Source of the DNA: Chaetoceros tenuissimus
Lineage: Eukaryota; Bacillariophyta; Thalassiosirophyceae; Chaetocerotales; Chaetocerotaceae
Direction: 5' to 3'
NCBI GenBank assembly: GCA_021927905.1
Contig: BLLK01000062.1
Span: 2,294,001-2,358,000 of the forward strand
Length of the DNA stretch: 64,000 nt
Shown: positions 1 to 9,092 of the stretch, in pieces
How positions within the stretch are numbered: position 1 is the first letter of the stretch
Layout of the letters: every line of letters starts with the position of its first letter
Notes under the pieces: model-generated
Seen by the model: the letters and a program-made list of their open reading frames with translations, nothing else
Databases searched by the model: none
What the model was told of the DNA's origin: nothing
Position numbers and translations under genes: made by a program

Positions 1-97
1 AAATACATCAGCTTCTAGGTATCCAAAAAGAAAGAAAAGATCTGCTCTATCCTCTACTTCGGCAAGACAGGCAAATGCTACATCTACCTCAAGAACG

Positions 98-1942
98 ATG
101 ATCAACAAACTGAAAACTCTTTATGGATCCAAGGTTAAGCCTCTGGAAGAGAGATATGGGTTGTATAATTTCTGCCTTCCAAATGGGAACGCGGAATTGA
201 ATGATTCCGAGTTTGATGCAAAACCAATGGTGCTCCTCATTGGTCAATACTCTACAGGGAAAACAACATTCATCAGACACCTAGTTGGCGGAGACTATCC
301 TTCTATGCACATTGGCCCCGAGCCTACTACTGATAGATTTACTGCTTTACTCCATGGGAATGTAGACGATGAATCATCTATGGATATGATGAGTCCTAGT
401 GATGAAACTTCCCCTACACTCATGGATGATAATTCCATCACTTCCTTTGAAGACTTTTCTGTGAAGTCCAATCCAAGGAATGTTTTATCAAAGAGATGGA
501 AGAACGATGGTGTGAACAAATCAACTGTAGGGAAAACGGTCAAAGGTAACTCTTTGACCGTTATGCCAGAACTTCCGTTTTCGTCATTGAGTCAGTTTGG
601 ATCTGGATTCCTTTCTCACTTTGTAGGAAGCATTAATCCAGCTCCTTTACTTGAACATGTCACGTTGATTGATACTCCAGGAGTTTTAAGTGGAGAAAAG
701 CAGCGTCTTTCGCGCAGCTACGACTTCGCAAAGGTATGTCATTTCGTCATATTCAATTTGTTTTCTTGTCAAGCATCGTATGATGTGTATTCTGATATAA
801 TTCTAATTCTACCTCAAAGGTGTCTAAGTGGTTTGCGGATAGAGCCGATATGATACTTTTACTTTTTGATGCTCACAAATTAGATATTAGTGATGAATTG
901 AAAGAAGTCATTGAGACTATCCGTCCACACAATGATGACAAGATTCGTTGCGTATTGAATAAAGCAGATGGTGTGACACGAGAGCAACTTGTGAGAGTAT
1001 ATGGTTCTCTTATGTGGTCGATGGGTAAGATATTTCCCAATCCAGAAGTGTAAGTTTATACAAACGACTATTCCAATATGAGATCGCCATGATTATGGAT
1101 GTCATCATCATAACCAAATACTAACCTCAACTTTCAGAGTGCGAGTCTACACAGGATCCTACTGGGAGGAGAATTTAGTACATGATGACTTTGCCCACAT
1201 GTTTGAAGCCGATGAAGGACTTCTTATCAATGAACTTGTCGATCTCCCTAAATCATGTGCCGAAAGAAAGGTCAACGATGTTGTCAAGAGGATTAGAACT
1301 ATCAAAGTGCATATTTGCATTTTGTCTTACTTAAAATCACACATGCCAAAATGGTTTGGAAAGAAAAAGATGCAAGAGGCTTTGATCCAAGATCTCGAAC
1401 AAATTTTTGATATTGTGAGAATTGAAAATAATCTCTCTGAGGGAGACTTTCCAGATGTGCACGAATTCAGAAAATGTCTAAGAGAAGTAGAAGACTTTTC
1501 GACTTTTATCGCCATCGACAAGAAAGCCTTGAGACAATTAGACAAATTGCTTACAGAAGATATTCCAAGCATCATGAAGGGGACTGCAGGTATCACAGAC
1601 CATACCACTCCAAGAAAAACTCCAATCAAGATATCCAAGACTCCAAGAAAGGGAATTGAAATTGATTTTGAAGCCATTGAAGAAGAAGAAGAGCAACGTA
1701 TTGCATTTAAGAGACCAAGATTTGAAAAGCCAAAAGATTTCACTTTTTATGCAGCATGCACAGCATTGTTTGTCATGATTGCTTACGTAGCTTTGTATAT
1801 TATATCACAGAACGACCCTTCAAACACTTTGGGATTGTCTTCTGGAGTTTTAAATCACTATGGCAATGTTTCCCGAAAGATTAATATTTTTGGCCAGTTT
1901 TTCGAAAGCAATATTTACAGCTCAAAACAGTTCGAGCTTTAA
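98..1942 (+). CDS. EHD: EHD-family dynamin-like ATPase with C-terminal membrane helix
   Basis: Exons 98-733, 820-1049 and 1138-1942 (GT-AG introns) give 556 residues from the ATG at 98. The frame stays open upstream to base 2, so the true start, or further exons, may lie outside the window. EH-domain proteins bind ATP, oligomerise on membranes and drive endocytic recycling. Seen: the P-loop GQYSTGKTTF, the switch motif GPEPTTDRF, DTPGVLSGEKQR, LFDAHKLDISDE and NKAD, then the EHD helical region (PEVVRVYTGSYW, KKxMPKWFGK). The intron 2 junction rebuilds the conserved PEVVRVY exactly. Odd: about 55 extra Ser/Asp-rich residues sit inside the G domain (around residues 87-145). The C-terminal EH domain is absent and is replaced by a hydrophobic helix (YAACTALFVMIAYVALYIIS) and a short Ser-rich tail. 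Convergent with the arrestin-like gene 90 nt away. Confidence 0.9.
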
Positions 1943-2032
1943 GGACAAGTATAATCTATTACACAAACTTAATGAAATTTACATTTCATAATGCAAAACA
2001 AGGAATTACATATAAATTTATCATTTTAAAAT

Positions 2033-3424
2033 TCACTTTTCTGAAGGCATCCCTTCTGTGTCGTATATAGCAGCATCAGGAATACCTACGGCATCACTGG
2101 CTTCTACTTCTTGCCATGCAACTGGAACATGTCCGGTCTGCTGAGTGTCGCTAACAAATCCAATGACAGTTGCAACTGGTAGGTCAACTACGTCTGCTGT
2201 TTGCGGACTCCAGTCCTCAGGAAGCGATATTACGTCCGCATCCATCACGATGGGTACTTCTTCCATCATCGGAGCTGTCGGTGTCACCATTTCATTCATC
2301 CCTGCATTATCACTAGCATTGACACGAAGTAGCGACCTTGTGATAACAACATCTAGAGAAGTTGACGGGTTTGATATACAGAATTCTGTATTTACTGTAA
2401 TCCTCAAAGTATGACTAACTTGAATCAAGTTTCCTTGAAAACTATCACGAATGTTGGTAGGTATAGTAAGGGAAAACTCTTGTTGATCACTTGCATTCTC
2501 ACCAACCAATGAAGCTAGTGGATTATATCGTCCACGGAATATTTCATGGATACCTTCGATTTTCATCATTTTCTTCTCAAAGACTACAGATTTTGAATGA
2601 TTCTCTTCTCTAAATCTTGGTTTCCAAGTAACTCTTTCGATGAGTTCCATTTGTATCGATCTTGTATGAGTGGTGGACTGATTCAATATACGATAAGGTA
2701 ATCGAAATGTTGATTGAGGATTCATATAAACTGTGCCACTATACCCATCACAAAGTATCATGCTCGTTTGCATACCCCCAGCTTCATCAAATGCATCATG
2801 TGATTTTTGCATCTGTGCATCTATAATCATGTAACCTTTATTGATGCAACAACATTTATTTACTCTCTTTTCATCTAATGGAAAATGAACAGTGTTGTTC
2901 AAGACTATATTGGATTGCAAATTACTGTTGATGTGAATAGGTTGACGTAGAATGGCGACTTCATGTGGTTTCGAAGTCATTCCATTGTTACAGAAAGGAT
3001 TCATAGAGACTCTACTGGGTGCACTCGCTAAAGTGGCACAAATCTGGTACTTTACTTCACAATAACTCTCACCCCTACGATAGTACATCGAAGACGGTAG
3101 ATATTCTGGTACATGCAGTTGAAATGGAAACTCATAATGGCCTCTTGAAATAAATTGATTTGGAAACTCATGAATCAAGTAGAACTGATCGAGAAACGTC
3201 TCTTGATGTGTTTCATAATGACTTGTTTCACCATTATGCGAGCCAGTGCTGGAAGTGTAGTGTACTTTTGCATATTCGTATCCAGTGAAATGAATGTTGA
3301 GAGAATTACAAGATATTCCTTCCTGATCCTGAACTGCTAGATAGATCTTTCCATTTATTATGGAGCCAGCAGTGTTTGTTTTCTGTTCAGTTTGAACGAC
3401 GATAGTACAGCCTCTATTTCCCAT
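2033..3424 (-). CDS. Arrestin-like (alpha-arrestin/ARRDC-type) protein
   Basis: Single exon, 463 residues. The N-terminal half has the beta-strand pattern of an arrestin N domain (TAGSIINGKIYLAV, then NSLNIHFTGYEYAKV, then GHYEFPFQLHVPEYLPSS). The second half has the arrestin C-domain pattern (GTVYMNPQSTFRLPYRILNQSTTHTRSIQMELIERVTW). A Pro/Val/Asp-rich tail follows from about residue 385. Alpha-arrestins act as cargo adaptors, for example linking membrane proteins to ubiquitin ligases. The tail has no clear PPxY motif, so the partner is unknown. The protein begins MGNRGC, so N-terminal lipidation is conceivable but unproven. His/Thr/Ser-rich residues 57-76 look like a surface loop. Divergent from the PP28-SAP gene over 366 nt. 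Confidence 0.75.
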   Translation of the reverse strand: MGNRGCTIVVQTEQKTNTAGSIINGKIYLAVQDQEGISCNSLNIHFTGYEYAKVHYTSSTGSHNGETSHYETHQETFLDQFYLIHEFPNQFISRGHYEFPFQLHVPEYLPSSMYYRRGESYCEVKYQICATLASAPSRVSMNPFCNNGMTSKPHEVAILRQPIHINSNLQSNIVLNNTVHFPLDEKRVNKCCCINKGYMIIDAQMQKSHDAFDEAGGMQTSMILCDGYSGTVYMNPQSTFRLPYRILNQSTTHTRSIQMELIERVTWKPRFREENHSKSVVFEKKMMKIEGIHEIFRGRYNPLASLVGENASDQQEFSLTIPTNIRDSFQGNLIQVSHTLRITVNTEFCISNPSTSLDVVITRSLLRVNASDNAGMNEMVTPTAPMMEEVPIVMDADVISLPEDWSPQTADVVDLPVATVIGFVSDTQQTGHVPVAWQEVEASDAVGIPDAAIYDTEGMPSEK

Positions 3425-3790
3425 GTTGATCCAATTTCTTTGACTTGATCAAATAGTTGGTAATTCGTATTATTGGAGGGATTATGTGTTGTCTTCTTAT
3501 CTACTCGCACAGCTATGTAAGCAGTAATATGCTTTGGAACAAAATGGAACAAGAAAAAAGAAAAATATCTTTCAGACCAAATGATGAACTTCGATGCGAA
3601 CCCTCTCATAACCCGGAAACGAGTCTCTCCTCCTCTCTTTCTTATCTCCTTCTTTTCCAAACTCTACTACAACACTGTGAACCATGCCATGGCGCCATGG
3701 CTCTCAGTATTCCCTATTTTCATGCCATGTTTTCATTATTTCATAGAACTACGTTGAATTTGACTTCCAAATACACAAATTACTACAACA
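3425..3790. promoter_or_regulatory. Divergent promoter with GC-rich 16-bp palindrome
   Basis: Lies between the arrestin-like gene (leftward) and the PP28-SAP gene (rightward). The region is AT-rich except for a perfect 16-bp palindrome at 3686-3701 (GCCATGGCGCCATGGC). Three ATGs lie in or beside it (3684, 3689, 3697). The ATG at 3697 opens a 35-codon frame that overlaps the main start at 3791. Either transcription starts downstream of it, or these are upstream ORFs. Confidence 0.4.
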
Positions 3791-4474
3791 ATGGGAAGAG
3801 ATAAAGGAAAGTTTAACAAGAGAGGAGGAAGAGGAGGCGGATCTAGATTCCAAGCGACCTCAGCAGAGGAAATTGAAGCGAGGAATAATCGCATCGCAGA
3901 ATTTGATGAAATGAGGGCAAAGAGACGAGGTGATGATGATGAGGAGGGAGAGGAAGGAGTTGAAGAGGTTGAAAAAGAGGTGGAAAAGATGTCTTTCGGG
4001 GAGAATGCAAATCGTGCTGAAGCAGATGCTAACCCAATGACTAGAAAGCAGAGAGAACAGGCAGAGAAAGAAAGAAAAGCTGCTGAATACCGCGCAAGAC
4101 ATGAAAGAGGTGAGACCGATGAGTACAAGCGTGATATGGCAAAACTTGCAGAAGTAAGAGCTAGAAGAGAAGCAGCAACTAAGAGAGCTGCAGCAGAAAA
4201 AGAGGCTGAAGCAGCTGCTGAGAAGGACAGGCAGGCAAGACTCGAAGCTGCAAATCTCGACGCAGACAGCGATAGTGATAGTGACGACGACGATAAGAAA
4301 AAGAAGAAGAAGAGCAGCAAGAAGAAGGCAAATGTACCTAAGTTGGACAAGATTGTGATTAAGAAGATGAAACCAACTCAACTAAAGGAGGCACTTAAAG
4401 CTCGTGGGCTTGACATTCAAGGAAATGCAAAAGCTCTCACCGCAAGACTTCTTGAGTACGAAGCAAGTCGTTAA
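3791..4474 (+). CDS. PP28 (HASPP28/PDAP1-like) phosphoprotein with C-terminal SAP domain
   Basis: Single exon, 227 residues. The N-terminus is Gly/Arg-rich (MGRDKGKFNKRGGRGGGSRF, then TSAEEIEARN), as in PDGF-associated 28-kDa protein. Residues 80-145 (NPMTRKQREQAEKERKAAEY, ETDEYKRDMAKLAEVRARRE) match the conserved PP28 core. A Ser/Asp run (about 173-185) is a likely casein kinase 2 target, and a Lys run follows it. Residues about 195-227 (MKPTQLKEALKARGLDIQGN, KALTARLLEYE) look like a SAP motif, which binds DNA or RNA. PP28 proteins are abundant, heat-stable and of poorly known role, linked to translation and RNA. The SAP addition is unusual for the family as I know it and suggests a nucleic-acid role. 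Confidence 0.8.
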   Translation: MGRDKGKFNKRGGRGGGSRFQATSAEEIEARNNRIAEFDEMRAKRRGDDDEEGEEGVEEVEKEVEKMSFGENANRAEADANPMTRKQREQAEKERKAAEYRARHERGETDEYKRDMAKLAEVRARREAATKRAAAEKEAEAAAEKDRQARLEAANLDADSDSDSDDDDKKKKKKSSKKKANVPKLDKIVIKKMKPTQLKEALKARGLDIQGNAKALTARLLEYEASR

Positions 4475-4770
4475 ACTGTTGACTGACTCTAAACAAGAAC
4501 CAATGTCTAAGACTCGTTTTATAAGTACCATTTTTTTGTATTATCTTATTCTTCATTCTTAGGCCAGGAGTAAAGTTTTAAAAGTCAAACGATGTCTTGA
4601 TTTCGTTTCCATCAATTAAAAGTTCAGACAGCTTTTTATTCTACTTCGATTATGAAAAGCACTTACTCGCAGTCATTGTAGAAGACATATACATAGTATA
4701 ATAAGTATGGAATGTTTACTTGAAATAATAAATGTGATATCTGAGAGTTTCTAAGATATGTTTATAAGCA

Positions 4771-7356
4771 CTATTCTAGACATTTGGCACATATGCATGT
4801 GCCAGGCACCTTACACGGAACTGCGTTGGGATGTGTAGTCTTCCCATGTTTATTACAGAATGAAGACCCACACTTGCAACAATCATGACGAAAACGATAT
4901 GGAAACTTGTACTTTTTCAAACAAGTATTACAGATGTTCCGATTATGGTGTATAGCAATCTCACTCTGTCCCTCAAACGATCCTATATTGGAACAAGTGA
5001 GTGTTAAATTTTCAGGAATCTTTTGAGCAGAGCGTGGAATGACAAGTGGTGAAACACCGAATTCGTCCTGATCTGCTGGATGGGTTTCTTTCTTTCCATT
5101 TTTAACAGTTTTATCTTTTTTCTGCCTTGGAGAACGTAGACGTCTAAAAGGTCCCCTTCGTGTTTTCTTTTCTTTAGGATTTTCTAGGTCTTTTGTGGAC
5201 TCAGCAGTTCTGTCTGATTTATTCAAATGTTCATGTATCTCAGCTTCATTATCAATGTGTTGATCGGATGAAGCAGTCTCCACGACTTCTTCTTCTTGAA
5301 CTGGAACAATAGTCAAAGGACTGAGCTTTCGAAATTCACCAGTGAATTTTTGTCGCAGCGTGTAGAGCTCTTCAGCCTTTCCATTACTTAGATCATTTTC
5401 GGGAGATAAATCCCTAGAATTCTTGGTGGCAATGTCACTTTCACTACGCTTGTCACTAGTAGCAAGTATCTCAGTCTTCTTTTTGAAAGAAATTCCTCTC
5501 TTGAAGGCCGATGGTCTAGTCTTCTTGTCAAGTACGTTATTTTCTTTGGAATGTATGTAGGGTTCACTTTGCATTCGACGAAGACCACCGGGTCGAGAAG
5601 ATGGATTATTTGTTTGCGCTCTATCTGAAATGGCTCTCTTTGCGGGTGCATTGATTTTTACAGCAGATTTGTATCCATTCACTCCAATCATATTAGCAGC
5701 AGATTCATGATAGTTTAGCGTTTGGTGATAACGAGATATGTAAAATGATTCCGGAATGATATGGATACGGATATATCTGGATGAAAAGTCATTCACATGA
5801 CGACATACCCATGGAAATAATGGTTCTAATCTATCCGCAGTAGAGCTAATAGAATTCCGACGAAGACGCATTAGGAACGTGACAAAGGCCCCAAATGGAA
5901 CAGATGCACTGCAGATGAAGCGAATGAGCCCAATTGATATTGAATATATAAAACTGACCCAAGATACAGAACTCTTTTCTGTCTTTTCATCTGTTTTCTC
6001 TTTTTTACTGGACGATTCCTCCCTTGTCTGTTGAGTCTGCTCAGTTGCTTCCTTTTCCTTCTGTTGCAAGTGACAGCCAAAGTCAGCCCAATCCTTTGAT
6101 GGATCAAAAACCTTCCACGGGCTTTTCCCGACCAGGTTCCAAGCTTGAATCTTGTATATGTACCCTTTCCCTGGTTTCAAGCCACCATCGACAAATTCTA
6201 ATTCAGATCCATCGTATACAGTTTTCCATTCAGGACTGTTGTGTGACTGTGTCCTTGAATCAAAGGTTACATCTCCTATTTGGCAGGATTGAACATTTTG
6301 AGTGGCAACTAAATCCTTTGATGTTTTGACCAAGGCTTCACCATCATCGTATAAATGGACCAAGTCTCTCTCCGCAATGTCCAACTCACATATCTGATTA
6401 TCATCAATGCTTGTATTTGTCTTGATGATATTTTCGTCCTTCTTTTCCCCACCGCCAATTTTTCTTCGGAGTACTCTGTACTTATGAACAGGCAAATCAT
6501 TGGCTATTGGTTTACTCCATCGCAAAGAAACAGTAGTGCAACTTTCTATGGTTGCTTCGACATTCTCAATTTGAGAAGGAACTGTACCGATTCCAAAGAG
6601 CCTACTTCTCACTGCTCTCACAATCTTTTTTCTATAGGTAGATCTTTCAATACCCAGCTCTTCCTTCAACGCAATACCATTATTCTCTACTAGCTCAGGG
6701 AAATCATAGCCTGTTACATGATTTGTGCGAAAAATCTGTCCAACTTCTTTTGGTAATTGACCAGCGTGCACAATAAATTCAGCTACTTCATCTACAGTTA
6801 GCAATTCTTCAAGTTTTTCCCAAAACCGATTAAATTCCCCTAGCTCTACAGATCCATCACCAGATTTATCCATTTTATCAAAAACACTATCAACTTCTTC
6901 ATTGATTTCCTCCTCTTCATCAAAAGCACTACCTCCAATCATCTCCTGCAAAAAGAGTGAAAGCTCCGGTCTATAAATTTGTCCATCTCCATCTAAATCC
7001 ACAGACGCAAAGAAAGATTGTGAAGACTTGGATGATCGATGATTATCTCCAATTGTATGTCCAGCAAATTCAACATGAGAGTCACTAGGCACTTGAATTC
7101 TACTTGTCGTTTGAGGTTTTCCTAGCTCTGTTGTTTTCATATTGGAGTTGGTATGTAAGATTGTCTTTCCCTTGATGGGTAACTCATCAGTCATGATTGG
7201 TTTGTCTGCCGCGAGTACTTTCGCACTGAAAAGAGAAAGAGTTAAAAGGAGTTTCAATTTCGCTTCTTGTTTTGAATGAGAGTGCATCATTTCAGTGCTT
7301 CTCCTAGGTCGTTTGCTTTTTTGTCGTTTCATTTTTCTTGAGATTTCTGAAGGCAA
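4771..7356 (-). CDS. EF-hand / SAM / FN3 membrane protein with C-terminal FYVE-like zinc finger
   Basis: Single exon, 861 residues. In order: basic N-terminus and a hydrophobic segment at 34-50 that could be a signal anchor or signal peptide (a second Met is at 23); two EF-hand loops (DLDGDGQIYRPE near 120-131, DKSGDGSVELGE near 163-174); a SAM-like domain about 185-252 (VTGYDFPELVENNGIALKEEL); a fibronectin type III fold from 260 (VEATIESCTTVSLRWSKP, then LKPGKGYIYKIQAWNLVGKS) with a long insert; a membrane helix about 470-500; a Ser/Lys-rich region; and a Cys-rich end (CNTCLKKYKFPYRFRHDCCK, CSSFCNKHG, CICAKC) resembling a FYVE-type zinc finger. I infer a calcium-sensing membrane scaffold. 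The exact function is not recognised. Confidence 0.75.
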   Translation of the reverse strand: MPSEISRKMKRQKSKRPRRSTEMMHSHSKQEAKLKLLLTLSLFSAKVLAADKPIMTDELPIKGKTILHTNSNMKTTELGKPQTTSRIQVPSDSHVEFAGHTIGDNHRSSKSSQSFFASVDLDGDGQIYRPELSLFLQEMIGGSAFDEEEEINEEVDSVFDKMDKSGDGSVELGEFNRFWEKLEELLTVDEVAEFIVHAGQLPKEVGQIFRTNHVTGYDFPELVENNGIALKEELGIERSTYRKKIVRAVRSRLFGIGTVPSQIENVEATIESCTTVSLRWSKPIANDLPVHKYRVLRRKIGGGEKKDENIIKTNTSIDDNQICELDIAERDLVHLYDDGEALVKTSKDLVATQNVQSCQIGDVTFDSRTQSHNSPEWKTVYDGSELEFVDGGLKPGKGYIYKIQAWNLVGKSPWKVFDPSKDWADFGCHLQQKEKEATEQTQQTREESSSKKEKTDEKTEKSSVSWVSFIYSISIGLIRFICSASVPFGAFVTFLMRLRRNSISSTADRLEPLFPWVCRHVNDFSSRYIRIHIIPESFYISRYHQTLNYHESAANMIGVNGYKSAVKINAPAKRAISDRAQTNNPSSRPGGLRRMQSEPYIHSKENNVLDKKTRPSAFKRGISFKKKTEILATSDKRSESDIATKNSRDLSPENDLSNGKAEELYTLRQKFTGEFRKLSPLTIVPVQEEEVVETASSDQHIDNEAEIHEHLNKSDRTAESTKDLENPKEKKTRRGPFRRLRSPRQKKDKTVKNGKKETHPADQDEFGVSPLVIPRSAQKIPENLTLTCSNIGSFEGQSEIAIHHNRNICNTCLKKYKFPYRFRHDCCKCGSSFCNKHGKTTHPNAVPCKVPGTCICAKCLE

Positions 7357-9092
7357 CGTTGCATTCTACTCCTGAATTCTTTGAAAAAATCCCTATGATT
7401 GTTTTTACTTTTAGATAAGAAAGAACTCCCAAGGTAGATGCTTCTTCTTCAATCGTTTATGGTGAATGAAGAAGTTCGTTGTCTGATGAGGGGCTCCTTT
7501 CCTTTCTCCCTTTTGATCCGTTAAGGCAACGTTATGTTGTGTAGGTGCATCTACGAGACCTGAGTACGTACGTTCTTATTCAGTTAAACATAATTTGGCT
7601 AGCTAGAGAGAAGATTTGAAAAGACTGATAATATGATAATATAATAAAACAAATACTTGACATCAGAGACAATAATCATAAGTGAAAAGTATATTAATGA
7701 AAATTCAGAAGTAAATATTTTTCATAATCATCTCTATCCTAAGGAAAGAGAAATTTTCGACAGGAATGAATAAATGTGAAATCAAAAAGAGCAAAATTCT
7801 TTTGTTTTGGTCTTGCATCGTTATTCTACCTTTACTGTCAATATTCATACCGTATCATAGATTCATATTCATAGGTTTCATTCGGCACTTGCTTGTTTTG
7901 TAAAAACTTACGATTGATATGCCAAAATTTGAAGTAGAGCTAACGAGCAATTGAAATTGTGAACAAATAAAAATGCGCATGTCAACATTACGTATTTATC
8001 CAGCGATCATCAAATACTTGAACTTGGAAAAATTCTCTATTATATAAGGTACATATATCAACTTATACTCTATCATTCATATAATATTCCTTTGTGCAAA
8101 TCCATATGCTTCAAATATAACTCTTACATGTCAGAACTTGTATCTCATCATGAAATCTATGAAAAATAAAAGCATGATCTTCTTGAAAAAGTCAGTATGA
8201 ATAGATAGATAATTACTCACAAGACTCGTTTGTGTTTCATTCGTTCACTTTACAATGATGTTACAACGTATGATTGAAAAACTATTAACACAAACGGCTC
8301 CTCTCATGATACAACATATATAACTCGTAAACTGCATCTTCATTATTTATATCTTTTTCTTTTGCACACATTTCATATAATGTCGTCTTTGTCATTCGTT
8401 CAAAAGAAAACTCAGCGATCAAAGTTAAGAACCATCCTAAACGTCATTGCCTTTTCCACGGATGTAAGTTTTGTATTTTCAATTTTAACTGTTCAGTCTG
8501 GGGGCAGATGGTGAGCAGGAAATAAAAGAAGGCCATTTCTGATAAGTAGAATGGTTAGAATGATGTCATGACAGGGGCAAGATTAGCAGATGGTGAACAT
8601 GAATCGCATGAGGCTATTGCCCTGATGATCTCATTTTGGGAAATTCTTGGCAGCTGCTCCATCTGTATTTCTGAATTTGTTGACACCATGACTCAGACAC
8701 CCCTTACTGCTTTTAGTTCAACACCATCTGTTTTTCTATTCGGTTATCTGGTCAAAATAGCCTTATAAAGGACATTGCCGATTTCCTCCTCATAACATCT
8801 GTTGACCATCAGGTATCAAACTACTATGAATACATCAAACATTCTCTTGTTGTCATACTACACGTTGATACAACTCATCTCTGTTTAATAGGAACATAAA
8901 ACTATTCAAGTACGAACTAATCAAACACTATTCATAGCAACCAATTGTACGCGACATACAAAGCCCTTCACATCGGCAATAAAAGGAAGCAATTCGTCAA
9001 GTCGGCATCAACAAGCAGTTGAGATAATTCATCCGAACGACACAAAGTAAACAAACTCACCGCGAACATATCCCGCGACTTATCTTGGTAAA
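7357..9092. other. 1.7-kb gene-poor intergenic region between divergent genes
   Basis: The longest stretch without a convincing gene. It is AT-rich with no tRNA-like, snRNA-like or transposon signal. A GTACGTAC core lies at 7566-7573, about 210 nt upstream of the EF-hand gene. A possible short exon (ATG at 8380, 28 codons, then a strong GTAAGT donor at 8464 with nearby AGs) could be part of a spliced 5' leader of the bZIP-PAS gene. A 66-codon frame at 8568-8768 shows no protein-like features. Confidence 0.4.

Noticed and set aside
3457-3804. 115-codon frame upstream of the PP28-SAP gene
   Set aside because: It overlaps both a promoter and the next start, has no protein-like pattern, and only its last 35 codons matter as a possible upstream ORF.
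3860-4381. 173-codon and 204-codon antisense frames over the PP28-SAP gene
   Set aside because: Ser/Leu/Phe-rich shadows of the Lys/Glu/Ala-rich coding strand.
8568-8768. 66-codon frame in the long intergenic region
   Set aside because: No motif, no splice support and no convincing start context, so it is kept only as context for a possible leader.
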